From positions 36,310,964 to 36,374,963 of the forward strand of contig CM059556.1 of NCBI GenBank assembly GCA_030386875.1: a DNA stretch of 64,000 nt. The letters run 5' to 3'. The stretch is from Morinoia aosen. Lineage: Eukaryota; Arthropoda; Malacostraca; Amphipoda; Talitridae. The position numbers and the translations under genes are program-made. The notes under the pieces were generated by a model. That model had not been told where the DNA came from, made no database searches, and saw only the letters and a program-made list of their open reading frames with translations. Numbering within the stretch: the stretch's first letter is position 1; each line of letters begins with the position of its first letter. Below, one piece after another: positions 47,068 through 58,910 of this stretch.

Positions 47068-47500
47068 AATGAAACAAGTGTGTATTAATTTGATAAGAGG
47101 AATGTGCTAATTTGAAGAGAGGAAAGTGTTCATTGTGAGAGAAGAATGTGTTAATTTGATGAGAGGATTGTGTTAATTTGAAAAGAGGAATGTGTTAATT
47201 TGGAGAGAGCAATTTGTTAATTTGAAGAGAGGAATATGATAATATGAAGAAAAAAATTTCTTAATTTGAAGCGAACAATTTGTTAATTTGAAGAGAGGAA
47301 TGTGATAATTTGAAGAAAGGAATTTGTTAATTCGAAACGAGCAATTTGTTAATTTGAACAGAGAAATTTGTTAATTTGAAGCAAGGAATGTGTTAATTTG
47401 AAGAGAAGAATGTGTTAATTTGAAGAAATGATTTTTTTAATTTGAAGCGAGCAATTTGTTAATTTGAAGAGAGGAATATGTTATCATAAAGAGACGAATG
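47068..47500. repeat. 22-bp minisatellite, ~20 units
   Basis: The unit is AATTTGAAGAGAGGAATGTG plus TT, with many A/G substitutions and a recurring GCGAGCAATTTG variant. Confidence 0.94.
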
Positions 47501-47942
47501 AAGTTTATGGAGTTCAACAATTCGATTGGAAGGATAAATGTAACGACAAAATGGTACTTTTGAAACTTAGTTACATAATATGAAAGCTTAGGCGGGCAGA
47601 CCAATAAGGAAAATAACGAATTAAATATAAAGCTGTTAATATTCTCGAATGATTTTTCATTTTGTTCTATCCCAGCAGGGATTGGAGTTCGAGGTTCAAC
47701 TACTCAATAAATACGTAATATTCAGTTATACCAGGGTACACTGGGAAAGCAACAGGTGAATATTTTCTTCATGTAAAATTATAAAACCTCTTTAATTATA
47801 GTCTCTTGTACGGCTGCCGGCGTATAAGAAATTAATAACCCATGCCAAAAGTTTAATTATTTTTTCGTAGTTCATTCACCAACGTTGAAACAATTACGGC
47901 TTTGCTTCAATTATTTGCTAGTCGGAACGAGACAGACATACA
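47501..47942. other. Unique spacer
   Basis: Nothing recognised. Confidence 0.45.
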
Positions 47943-48489
47943 GCGGCACCACAGTTACGGCACCACAGTTACGGCACCACAGTTACGGCACCACAGTTAC
48001 GGCACCACAGTTACGGCACCACAGTTACAGCACCACAGTTACAGCACCACAGTTACGGCACCAAAGTTACAGCACCAACACAGTTGCGGCACCACAGTTA
48101 CGGCACCACAGTTACGGCACCACAGTTACGGCACCACAGTTACAGCACCACAGTTGCGGCACCACAGTCACGGCACCACAGTTACGGCACCACAGTTACA
48201 GCACCACAGTTGCGGCACCACAGTTACGGCACCGCAGTTACGGCACCACAGATACGGAACCACAGTTACGGCACCACAGTTACGGCACCACAGTTACAAC
48301 ACCACAGTTGCGGCACCACAGTTACGGCACCACTGTTGTGGCACCACAGTTGCGGCACCACAGTTACGGCACCACAGTTACGGCACCACAGTTACGGCAC
48401 CACAGTTACGGCACCACAGTTACGGCATAACAGTTACGGCACCACAGTTACAGCACCACAGTTGCGACACCACAGTTACGGCACTACAA
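47943..48489. repeat. 14-bp minisatellite, ~39 units
   Basis: The unit is CGGCACCACAGTTA with AGCACC and GCGGCACC variants. One unit near 48072 carries a three-base insertion (CACCAACACAG). All three plus frames are open (142-218 codons), each a 14-residue repeat spanning three units. The 218-codon frame adds about 25 unique residues at its end without a recognisable motif. Confidence 0.96.
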
Positions 48490-48929
48490 GGCCACCTAAA
48501 AACAAAACTTGATGAGGTTACTTATGAAAATTGGTACTCCTTCCTTTCTTTCGGGTAGTTTTCCGATAATCCGCTTTAAAATATCCAACAATTCTCAAAA
48601 AACGCAAGGGTTGCTGTATTACGGCTATGATTCGTCCAATTTACAAGCGAAGGAAATCCAAATTTCGGCGTTGAATAACTACACCATTAAAGGCTCGGAA
48701 ACATCGGCGTAAAAGTGTCCCAAAATTTGTCGCCTACGGAGCGTTTTTGTGCGTTTTTTTCGGCGCTCTAAAAGAAATGCGAAGCGACTCAAGTGCCGGT
48801 AATCACATTAGGGCCTCGGGTCCTGGCGACCTGAGGAGGGAGACACAGAGGTAAGGAAGAAAGGACTTTCTTCCTCAGTGGAACTCGCGAATAAGTCGCC
48901 TTTTCTAAATGAGAACGTTAACTCTTCCA
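48490..48929. other. Unique spacer
   Basis: No feature identified, although 48720-48870 is GC-richer than average. Confidence 0.4.
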
Positions 48930-49223
48930 CGCCGTTCTACCTCATCAAGGACGTTTTATCTCATCACCGACGTTTTATCTCATCAAGGATAGTGTCTCTT
49001 ATCAACGACGTTTTATGTTATCAACGAAATTTTATCTCATCAAGGACGTTTTGTCTCTTCCAGGACGTTTTATCTTACCAACGACATTCTACTTTATCAA
49101 CGACGTTCTATCTCATCAAGGACGTTCTATCCTATTAGCACTATTTTTATCGTATCAAGGACGTTTTATTTTACCAACGATGTTTTTTCTTATTACCTAT
49201 GTTTTATCTCATTAACGACGTTC
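48930..49223. repeat. 19-bp minisatellite, ~15 units
   Basis: The unit is TCTCATCAAGGACGTTTTA, with ACCGACG and AACGACG variants. Confidence 0.92.
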
Positions 49224-49611
49224 ACTACGTTGTGATTTTTCGGCAAATAACTTCGGTAAATCTTGTAAAAATTCGAATGGCTGGGCGAGTGTGTGATATT
49301 CGCTAGGGCCATTGAAGTCTCTGATTTTTGACTAGAATAATAAAACGTTTGAAATAAATAAGCAAATTATATGGTTTACTAAGCATTTGCTCGTCCCTGA
49401 AGATTGTGGAGGTAATAGTTACTTCGAAAGATTTTCGTTGCGAAAGCAAGAAAATTGTGGATTATCGCCAAGGCATTTCTTCCTAAATTGATACGTTACG
49501 AAATAGAATGAAATTTACAAGCCGTACGCTTAAAATGTTTCATTTACCATACCCACTTATGCTTGTTTGATCGCGTGTTGTACTCTTAAATCTTAGAAAT
49601 CTTGGTTGTCG

Positions 49612-49775
49612 TTGAAGACACAAATGCATGTTTTTCCCATAGAGATTCTAGTGAATGACTATTTACGAATTTCAAAGACTATGACATGAGCTTGAAGTCA
49701 CAAATGCTTGTTTTCCCTACAAAGATTCTATTGAATGACTATTTACGTATTTCAAAGACTATGAAAAGAATTTAG
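49612..49775. repeat. 80-bp tandem duplication, 2 copies
   Basis: TTGAAGWCACAAATGCWTGT starts both copies, 80 bp apart. Both contain AATGACTATTTACG and TTTCAAAGACTATGA. Confidence 0.9.
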
Positions 49776-50339
49776 TTCTCTAAAACGCTCTCCTGGAACG
49801 CTGCTCTCTAAAATGCGTATAACCCCTTCGTTTTAATGTTACTTAAACAGTGCCATTACTTGTTGCATCTTAAAATCACAATTAAAGTTAAAACTTTTTC
49901 GGCTTTAACGTTAAGAAGGAACGAGAGCGCAAGCTGATTGAAACAGATTCCAGCCATTAATTTCTTTTGCCGACCTATTCTAGTCACCAGAGAAGCTGCC
50001 AGCTCGGACAAATGTTTCAGGCATCGCAGGGTACTGAGAACCTGCGACGCTCTTCCTCAAAATCCGTTCGCCACATGGAAGACTTGAAGATTTTCAAGTC
50101 CACTAGTCATTAGCAATCAACGTTGCAGTTTGAAAATAACCTAAAATATCGTGCAAGTGTGATGGCTACCAGTATTACATTGTCCAGCATAACGAAAAAT
50201 AAATGTGTAACTGTAACTTGTTTGCCCCAGATGACACTATTGGCTAATTTTGATATACGTAAAGTGTTAACAATATTAAAATAAAATTGTTCTTTTTCTA
50301 AATTTCAACTAAAATCCATCCATCAGAAATATAGGGGAA
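49776..50339. other. Unique spacer
   Basis: Nothing recognised. Confidence 0.45.
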
Positions 50340-50765
50340 AACTCATGTGGCTTCCCTGTGTTTCAACTATCTCACGCATTAACTATTTCCTACAAAATAT
50401 TTTTCCAACATTTGCCATTGCCCTCAAAATCTCCTTAAGAAATAGAATGGGAAATTTTAGCTTAACGCGTGTACTTTAACTGTTTTTTACGAAGCATCAA
50501 ATCCCTCTAAGATATTTTTCAAAGGTAAATGACAATCTCCAAAAAACATCAGAAATAGGGTGGAGACCGGTGAAGTACTCGTGTACTTTCACCTGTTTAC
50601 GAAGCAACAACTTCCTCTAAGATATTTCTCCAAGGTACATTATTATCCCAAAAACCCGATGAGAAACTGAGTGAAAAGCTGTAGCTGCATTCGTGTACTA
50701 CAACAATTTTCACGAAACAAACACTCCCTCCAGGGCATTTTTCCCAAACCTGTTTTGTTATACTT
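50340..50765. repeat. Degenerate ~112-bp tandem repeat, ~4 copies
   Basis: GTGTACTTT or GTGTACTAC occurs at about 50469, 50581 and 50693, exactly 112 bp apart, each followed by TTTACGAAGCA- and CCTCTAAGATATTT-type words. A more diverged first copy precedes them. Confidence 0.82.
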
Positions 50766-50994
50766 CCATTATGGCGTCTCTCCTGTACCTAAGTTGGCGA
50801 TGACGTTAGCAACTCAATTTCTGTGGCGTGGCAGATTCCGCACTCTCTGGCACCTCCTGCCCGTGCCAGCTCTGAAGACCACAGGGCCAACGCTTCTGTT
50901 TGGTGATGGATATTACTTTTGTTCCTTGAGCACCATAAAAGGGAATGAAATAATTTCAAGCTTGTGGTGATTTCATTGAGTTTGACTCGTGTAG

Positions 50995-51411
50995 GTGAGT
51001 GTTGAGTTAGACTTGGTCCTGATAAGAGTTACGGATGGTAAAAATTACTTTAGTAGGAATGTATTTGTGAGTTTTGATAAACTATCTCAGCCACAAAAGT
51101 ATTCACTTTCTAATATTTTCCTGGCAATGGGTAATTCTTATTTTAAGAGATCAAACGCCACTACTTTTCACTCTGGCTTAATATTGCATTGTACGCAAAG
51201 TGAATACAAAATATTTAACAAAATAACTGTGTGCCTGAAAACATTCTTCTCAGTCCCTAAACAAACACATCATCTAATATTTCCGTTTATTCTCCTGAAA
51301 AATTTATCCTTTTCCAGCCCAAAAGTCTTTCATGGGCTAAAAATGAAGTACCACTGTAGATTTGCTCAGCATGCTCACCGTAATCAGATAATGCGTGTTT
51401 TAACCATTTGA
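50995..51411 (+). other. Longest non-repeat open frame (138 codons), unassigned
   Basis: This is the longest open frame outside arrays but it starts with GTG; its first ATG leaves only about 92 codons. The product is Phe/Ser/Lys-rich with no clear membrane span, signal or domain. A frame of this size is expected by chance in 64 kb over six frames, so it may well not be real. Confidence 0.1.
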
Positions 51412-51870
51412 AAAATAATACAAAGCCCGATGTATGGCCCCAGTTTGTTGTAGGTCAACACAGGGCACAATAAAAGGTAGTGGATCATCTCTAACTATAG
51501 ACTCAATCGATCATAACATTTATAAGGACACGCGCTTGAATACCCTCAGTCTGGTTGTCAGATAAAAGATGATCAGTAAAAGGTAGTGTGGTTTTCTAAA
51601 GCATAAAAAGAAAGCTCAGAGCAAAATTGAGTCAATGTAAATCGAGGGTTGGAGGGAGATCCCGATTATCCGTGAACGACATAAAACCACGCTCGTCTGA
51701 TTTCCATTACTACGTAAATAAAATCTCAAATCAATTTCATCAACATCAATTGACGATTGAAATGAATACAAAAATAAAAGTAAAAATTAATTGTAGCAGC
51801 TTAAATTGAGGATTGGAGTGAGAACTTGTTTTTTTGTGGGCGACATTGAACCTTTTCGCTGATCTGCATT
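51412..51870. other. Unique spacer with a weak ~165-bp duplication
   Basis: TAAATCGAGGGTTGGAGGGA at about 51639 resembles TAAATTGAGGATTGGAGTGA at about 51803. Each is followed 15-20 bp later by a GGCGACAT/ACGACAT word. Nothing else was seen. Confidence 0.4.
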
Positions 51871-52272
51871 GAGCGTACAGCCGTCCCGCTGCCACTGACC
51901 GTACAGCCGTCCCGCTGCCACTGACCGTACAGCCGTCCCGCTGTCACTGACCGTACAGCCGTCACGCTGTCACTGACCGTACAGCCGTCACGCTGTCACT
52001 GACCGTACAGCCGTCACGCTGCCACTGACTGTACAGCCGTCACGCTGTCACTGACCGTACAGCCGTCACGCTGCCACTGACCGTACAGCCGTCACGCTGC
52101 CACTGACCGTACAGCCGTCACGCTGCCACTGACCGTACAGCCGTCACGCTGCCACTGACCGTACAGCCGTCACGCTGCCACTGACCGTACAGCCGTCACG
52201 CTGTCACTGACCGTACAGACGTCACGCTGCCACTGACCGTACAACTGTCACGCTGACAGAGCAGCCGTTACG
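51871..52272. repeat. 26-bp GC-rich minisatellite, ~15 units
   Basis: The unit core is CCGTACAGCCGTCACGCTG, then YCACTGA. The leftmost units carry GTCCCGC instead of GTCACGC. Most units have the same length. Confidence 0.96.
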
Positions 52273-52428
52273 TAGCAGCAGCTTTGCACTCCCGAACGAA
52301 GGAAGGCAAAAGTTATCGGCCCGCTCGCTTGACACTAACTGCCATTTAATGGACTCCATTCATTTGCTTTAATTGCTGCCATTGTACTTGTGTGCCTCTT
52401 GAATGTACAATTGCGTGCGTGCTGCTGC

Positions 52429-52510
52429 TGCTTGCGTTCAGCGGCCGCCTCCGTGCATGCAAGCAAACGCCCTCGTTTGTGAGCGCTGTGGCGGTCTGCT
52501 TGCAAGCGTC
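52429..52510. repeat. GC-rich imperfect hairpin
   Basis: The sequence runs from GCTTGCGTTCAGCGGCCGCC to GGCGGTCTGCTTGCAAGC, which are imperfectly complementary. Inside, CAAACG/CGTTTG (52464-52469 and 52474-52479) form a perfect stem around CCCT. It lies between two minisatellites. Confidence 0.55.
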
Positions 52511-52922
52511 AAGGTTCTGCTTAGACTAGTAAATTCTGCTTAGTCAAGTAGATTCTGCTCAGTCAAGTAGATTCTGCTTAACCGAGTAGATCCTACTAAG
52601 GCGAGTAGATCCTACTTAGTCAAGTAGATACTCCTTAGCCGAGTAGATCGTGCTACCGAGAAGATCCTACTAAGGCGAGTAGATCTTAATTAGTCCAGTA
52701 GATACTTTTTAGCCGAGTAGATCGTGCTACCGAGAAGATCCTACTAAGGCGAGTAGATCTTAATTAGTCCAGTAGATACTCCTTAGCCGAGTAGATCGTG
52801 CTACCGAGAAGATCCCACTTAGCCGAGAGGATCCTACTTAGGCAAGAAGATCCTGCTTAGCCGAGTAGATTCTGTTTTCCCAAGTAGATCCCAGCTCGCC
52901 AAGATCCTACTTTGCCAAGTAA
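52511..52922. repeat. 19-bp minisatellite, ~21 units, with 74-bp super-repeat
   Basis: The unit is CTTAGTCAAGTAGATTCTG with CCGAG and GGCGAG variants. The block starting TAGCCGAGTAGATCGTGC occurs at 52636, 52710 and 52784, 74 bp apart. Confidence 0.93.
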
Positions 52923-52974
52923 GAATATAAATTCCGTTAATGGGCCCTTTATAAGTAGTCTAACCAAAGAATCA

Positions 52975-53270
52975 CAAACTGTTGTAAATATTACCAATTT
53001 TGGTACACATCAGGTCAGGAAATCACAAAATATGGCAAGTGTGTTTTAAGGCACGAAATCAAGCCAAAAAATGACTGAAAATGTTCAATAATTTCACTCC
53101 TAACAAGTAATCAAATTGAGCAATCATTAACTACAGCAAATATTTTCGTTTTCGCTGCGCAATCAAGCCAAACAAATCACAAACTATGGTAGGTATTTTC
53201 ATCATTAATACGCAATCAAGCCAAAAAACGAATCATTGCAAGCATTTCAGCTCGCCAATAGGAGGCCTCA
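52975..53270. repeat. Degenerate ~52-bp repeat, ~5 copies
   Basis: CAATCAAGCCAAA (53058, 53161, 53213 and diverged forms) is followed by AATCACAAACTATGG-type and TATTTTCATCATT-type words. Confidence 0.65.
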
Positions 53271-53422
53271 TTTTGCTGAATATTTCACTCGTGAGTGAAC
53301 TGTGATAATAAATCAAAGCTAAGACTGTTTGCCAATGGTAATGCTGTTCATTTGTACTGGGTAAAATATGATATTTGAACAGGGGCGCTCGTAGGTAATG
53401 AACATTTCGACATCTGTACCAC

Positions 53423-54166
53423 GGTTTTGAATGTTGCTTGTGTTCATATTGTAAATGTTGAATGTTGATTTGTGTTCTCACTGTTAATGTTGAATGTTGC
53501 TTGTGTTCATACGGTAAATGTCGAATGTTGCTTGTCTCGTACAGTAAATGTTGAATGTTGCTTGTGTTCATACTATAAATGCTGAATGTTGATTTGTGTT
53601 CTCACTGTTAATGTTGAATATTGCTTGTGTTCATAATGTAAATGAAGAATGTTGCTTGTGTTCTTACTGTTAATGTTGAATGTTGCTTGTGTTCATACTG
53701 TAAATGAAGAATGTTGCTTGTGTTCTTACTGTTAATGTTGAATGTTGCTTGTGTTCATACTGTAAATGAAGAATGTTGCTTGTGTTCTTACTGTTAATGT
53801 TGAATGTTGCTTGTGTTCATACTGTAATTGAAGAATGTTGCTTGTGTTCTTACTGTTAATGTTGAATGTTGCTTGTGTTCATAGTGTAAATGTTGAATGT
53901 TGCTTGAATCATACAGTAAATGTTGAATGTAGTTGCGTTCATTGTGTGAATTTTGAATGTTGCTAGTAGTCATAGTGTAAATGTGGAGTGTTGCTTGTTT
54001 TCGTAGTGTTAATGTTGAATGTTGCTTGTGTTCGTAGTGTTAATGCTAAATGTTGCTTGTTTTCATACAGTAAATGTTGGATGTTGTTTGAATCGTACAG
54101 TAAATGTTGAACGTTGCTTCTGTTCATACTACAAATGTTGAATGTTGCTCGTGCTCATACTGTGTG
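53423..54166. repeat. 31-bp minisatellite, ~24 units, with 62-bp dimers
   Basis: The core is TTGAATGTTGCTTGTGTTCA followed by TACTGTAAATG. Between about 53600 and 53880 a TTGAATG type and a GAAGAATG type strictly alternate, giving a 62-bp period repeated about four times. The edges are degenerate. Confidence 0.94.
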
Positions 54167-54655
54167 TGAGTTCTTGTGCGTGATTGAATTCAATTTTGTC
54201 GAGGATAATGAAACTGCAGAGAAGTGTTTAGTTTTTAATGTGTAAAAAACTAGATTCTGCAACTTAATGCATACGCTGTGCAGCCTGACTAAGATTTAAC
54301 CTATACCTTAATTGTATTGAGCGTCCCTCTTTATTAACTCAATCACGGTTATTCTTTTAATTGTCCCCCTTTTAAAATTCAATTGTCTAACTTTTTTATA
54401 CACAATTTATTTTTCAAATACTTATTTCATCAGGTTGTATAAGATTATGTTATGTTGTATAAATGGTTTACTTTAATGCTGGTTTTGAAAAACTATTTGA
54501 ATAAATTTGAAAAATTTAATTTTTGCTTCTGACACTAATTTGTCAGTTAGCAAGCAAGGTAGTTAATAGCTCAAATTTACGTCAACGTAAACCATTCATC
54601 GGACCCAACATAACAAGTTATATAAACAATCAACCACCCACAAAAACTTCGGAAA
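54167..54655. other. Unique AT-rich spacer
   Basis: Nothing recognised. Confidence 0.45.
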
Positions 54656-54659
54656 TTAA

Positions 54660-54879
54660 CACTTTGAGTGTGAATACTAAATATTAAGTTCAACACCATG
54701 CTCAAATTTAATGTCAATTGTAGTAAGCTATTTGGAAAGTACCAAAGATGAACTAGAAGTGCCTTCATTTTGCTTTGATTGAATATTTATGAAAATTGAG
54801 TTTCCGACTGCTGCCCGGTCAGCAGCATTATGAAAACTACCTCTGTGTACCACCGGTGGCGCTCGACGTAGTCAAAGTG
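54660..54879 (-). mobile_element. 220-bp MITE, copy B, flanked by TTAA (piggyBac-like)
   Basis: Exact TTAA lies on both sides (54656-54659 and 54880-54883). Inside, the ends read CACTTTGAGTGTG on the plus strand and CACTTTGACTACG on the minus strand, short terminal inverted repeats identical over the first eight bases. No frame of useful length exists, so it must have been moved by enzymes supplied elsewhere. TTAA target duplication is the hallmark of the piggyBac superfamily; that assignment is inference. Copies A (34763-34980) and C (63888-64000) are homologous. Confidence 0.85.
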
Positions 54880-54883
54880 TTAA

Positions 54884-55344
54884 ACAACAAAGTACCGACA
54901 GACAACGAACAAGTACCTTATCACACCAAAGCACGCAAAACTTTCCACATAGCGAACAAATAACAAAATTGGATAACCTTTATGAGGTTAAACGATGGTC
55001 AACAAAAAAAAACGCGCGCCCCCCTCTGCCAGCCAATGCAGGTCACGTCACCGTCACGCTGTGCTGGAAGAAACAGGTGTTGTGTGACTCATTGCCATCT
55101 TGGCTTTCCTGCCCGAAATGAGAAGCAGAAACGAGCAATTCATACTTGCCGAATCGCCTTCAAAGTCCACGACCTACAATTTGCTCTAATCGAACTCTTG
55201 ACGTGAGCATCAAGCCGAGACGCTTACAGCTGACGCGTCGATACTCAATTTATTCTGTGTTCTCTTCTGAAGGGAAGCCAGAGTTTTTGTGCTCTGTCTG
55301 TGCTGACAGAAAACGTTGACTTATTTTCTTAGCTAAGTAAGCAT
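54884..55344. other. Unique spacer
   Basis: Nothing recognised, although 55020-55110 is GC-richer. Confidence 0.4.
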
Positions 55345-55700
55345 ATTATAAGGCTAATAAAGGCGTATAAGTGCTAGTATAAAGGGTAGAGTACAGGCAT
55401 AAAGGCAAGTATAAAAGCTTGTATAAAGGCTAATGTAAAACTGGTCTAAAGTCTGGTAAAGGCGCGTTGGTGCTGGTATGCGGCTGGTAAAGGCGAATGA
55501 AGGCTAGTAAAGCGTAGAAAGGCTGGTAAATGCGTACAAAGGCTAGTATAAAGGCTTGCATAAAGGTTAGTATAAAAGCTGGTCTGAAGGCTAGTAGATG
55601 CATCTTAGTGGTAGTATGCGGCTAGTAAAGGCGTATAAAGGCTAGTAAATGAGTATAAAGGCTAGTAAAGGCGTACAAAGGCTAGTATGAGGCATATGAG
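55345..55700. repeat. ~20-bp minisatellite (10-bp half units), ~18 units
   Basis: The core is CTAGTAAAGGCGTATAAAGG, and the TAAAGGC word occurs twice per unit. Left-hand units are degenerate. Confidence 0.9.
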
Positions 55701-55911
55701 ACGTCGCTATCTACAGAAGCGTTATCTTCGATGTTCAGTTTTACATAGAACGCAGAGAGCGTAAACTTGTCTATCTGCTTTGCGCGGTTGCAAGAACCAT
55801 TAAATATTATTCATTGCTGCAGGTCACGCTATTTTCTTTCCAGTCTTTTCTGTCTCAAGTCTCTTTTTGCAGATGCAATGCATGTGTACTGGTCAAAGCG
55901 CTGAAAAGACA

Positions 55912-56303
55912 AGCTTTAATGCATTTCGATTCAATGAATAAAACTTCAATGGCATAAATCGTATACTTCAGCTTTCGTTTGAATGAATGAAACTCCATTG
56001 AATAAATCATAAATTTCAGCTTTCGATTCAATGAATGAAACTTCCATTGAATAAATCATCAATTTCAGCTTTCGATTCAATGAATGAAACTTCCATTGAA
56101 TAAATCATCAATTTCAGCTTTCGATTCAATGAATAAAACTTCCATTGAATAAATTGTAAATTTCAACTTTCGATTCAATGAATGAAACTTCCATTGAATA
56201 AATCATAAATTTCAGCTTTCGATTCAACGAATGAAACTTCCATTGAATAAATTGTAAATTTCAGCTTTCGTTTAAATGAATGAAGCTTCCATTTCAGCTT
56301 TGA
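55912..56303. repeat. 49-bp minisatellite, ~8 units
   Basis: CATTGAATAAATCATMAATT recurs at 55996, 56045, 56094 and onward every 49 bp, with TTTCGATTCAATGAATGAAA completing each unit. Confidence 0.95.
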
Positions 56304-56854
56304 ACTCGCGAGATTGAGCAATTTTTTGCATGATTCAGGCATTTGTTCTTCACATTTACTGCTGTACTACAAACAACAAATGGCATTTAAGATTCTTCAT
56401 GTTTTTAAAAAGACAAAAAAAAACATCTGAACCTCGTTGGAATATAGGATATCTAAGCTCTGCTTCTACTTTTTACTCACAGCATGACCAGTCTAACTGT
56501 AGACAAAAACCGAGCTCGTCAAAATTAAAAGATAAGCCTCATGTACAAAAAAAAGCACATCCACCCCAGTTTCAATGAACAGTCGGAATCACTTTAACGA
56601 GCGTTCAGATCGAAGAATTTCATCGTTTGCAAACTCAACAAATGTTCAAGTTCAAAAGAAGCTTTTAAACCCTTTTTCGTAAATTTACAAACAGTTTCTC
56701 CAGTCATCAACTGATTTTGAATAATTCATCAATAAACCAAACAATCGCACACTCATCGGAACCCTTTAGCGCAGCTCATCTGCCTAACGAAGTGTAATGA
56801 AATTAGCGGCAGTAACGCTAATTAATTAATTCATTATCAATAACGCTGTAATTG
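56304..56854. other. Unique spacer
   Basis: Nothing recognised. Confidence 0.45.
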
Positions 56855-57160
56855 TATTTTGAAAATAATAATAATAATAGAAATAATAATAACAATAAGG
56901 ATTCAGTAAACGTATAACGAATGAACGTATTGCATTGACAATGACTATTTTTGTTATTATTATTGTTATTATATAGTTAGTAAACTCATCACATGACCGC
57001 GCAAACTTCATTAACAATAATGCAATTAACTTATCGATAAATTCATAAAATGATAACAATAACAACGATAATAACAATGATGCAGTTCACGTACGGGGAA
57101 TACCGTGAAATAATGACAATGAAAAAAATGATGTAATTAACATGTGGGGTAATCACTAAC
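56855..57160. repeat. Degenerate left flank of the 50-bp array
   Basis: AATAATAAYAATRA words, ATGCAGTTCACGTACGGGGA and GATGTAATTAACATGTGGGG are recognisable but heavily diverged versions of the 50-bp unit that follows, mixed with an AAT microsatellite. Confidence 0.75.
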
Positions 57161-58910
57161 ATAATAACAATAATAGTAATGATGCAGTGAACGCGTCTGC
57201 ACATCTCTAAGGCAATAACAATGATGGAATGATACAGTAAACGTAACGGGAAATATCTAAGGTAATAACAATGATAGAATGATACAGTAAACGTAACGGG
57301 AAATATCTAAGGCAATAACAATGATAGAATGATACAGTAAACGTAACGGGAAATATCTAAGGCAATAACAATGATAGAATGATACAGTAAACGTAACGGG
57401 AAATATCTAAGGTAATAACAATGATAGAATGATACAGTAAACGTAACTGGAAATATCTAAGGCAATAACAATGATAGAATGATACAGTAAACGTAACGGT
57501 AAATATCTAAGGCAATAACAATGATAGAATGATACAGTAAACGTAACGGGAAATATCTACGACAATAACAATGATAGAATGATACAGTAAACGTAACGGG
57601 AAATATCTAAGGCAATAACAATGATAGAATGATTCAGTGAACGTAACGGGAAATATCTACGACAATAACAATGATAGAATGATACAGTAAACGTAACGGG
57701 AAATATCTAAGGCAATAACAATGATAGAATGATACAGTAAACGTAACGGGAAATATCTACGACAATAACAATGATAGAATGATACAGTAAACGTAACGGG
57801 AAATATCTAAGGCAATAACAATGATAGAATGATACAGTAAACATAACGGGAAATTTCTAAGGTAATAACAATGATAGAATGATACAGTAAACGTAACGGG
57901 AAATATCTAAGGCAATAACAATGATAGAATGATACAGTAATCGTAACGGGAAATATCCAAGGCAATAACAATGATAGAATGATACAGTAAACGTAACGGG
58001 AAATATCTACGACAATAACAATGATGGAATGATACAGTAAACGTAACGGGAAATATCTAAGGCAATAACAATGATAGAATGATACAGTAATCGTAACGGG
58101 AAATATCCAAGGCAATAACAATGATAGAATGATACAGTAAACGTAACGGGAAATATCTAAGGAAATAACAATGATAGAATGATACAGTAAACGTAACGGG
58201 AAATATCTAAGGCAATAACAATGATAGAATGATACAGTAAACGTAACGGGAAATATCTAAGGCAATAACAATGATAGAATGATACAGTAAACGTAACGGG
58301 AAATATCTAAGGCAATAACAATGAAAGAATGATACAGTTAACGTAACGGGAAATATCTAAGGCAATAACAATGATAGAATGATACAGTAAACATAACGGG
58401 AAATATCTAAGGCAATAACAATGATAGAATGATACAGTAAACGTAACGGGAAATATCTAAGGCAATAACAATGATAGAATGATACAGTAAACGTAACGGG
58501 AAATATCTACGACAATAACAATGATAGAATGATAGAGTAAACGTAACGGGAAATATCTAAGGCAATAACAGTGATAGAATGATACAGTAATCGTAACGGG
58601 AAATATCCAAGGCAATAACAATGATAGAATGATACAGTAATCGTAACGGGAAATATCCAAGGCAATAACAATGATAGAATGATACAGTAAACGTAACGGG
58701 AAATATCTAAGGCAATAACAATGATAGAATGATACAGTAAACGTAACAGGAAATATCTAAGGCAATAACAATGATAGAATGATACAGTAATCGTAACGGG
58801 AAATATCCAAGGCAATAACAATGATAGAATGATACAGTAAACGTAACGGGAAATATCCAAGGCAATAACAATGATAGAATGATACAGTAAACGTAACAGG
58901 TTTTCTTTAA
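57161..58910. repeat. 50-bp minisatellite, ~35 units
   Basis: Each unit contains GGCAATAACAATGATAGAAT, then GATACAGTAAACGTAACGGG and AAATATCTAA. Almost every unit is exactly 50 bp. Variants (CTACGACAATAAC, AGTAATCGTAACGGG, ATCCAAGGC) recur in blocks, for example near 57930-58010 and 58080-58130. The period is not a multiple of three, and minus-strand frames (67-166 codons) are repeat by-products. The right end is sharp at 58910. Confidence 0.98.

Noticed and set aside
47902-48558. 218-codon His/Thr/Gln-rich frame
   Set aside because: It is a 14-residue repeat created by a 14-bp unit with all plus frames open. The short unique tail has no recognisable motif.
50995-51411. Possible gene: 138-codon non-repeat frame
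   Set aside because: It starts with GTG, the ATG-initiated part is about 92 codons, and it has no recognisable domain. Its size is within chance expectation. Kept only as a low-confidence feature.
57161-58910. CRISPR-like 50-bp periodicity
   Set aside because: Every base of the unit is repeated, so there are no variable spacers. It is a minisatellite.
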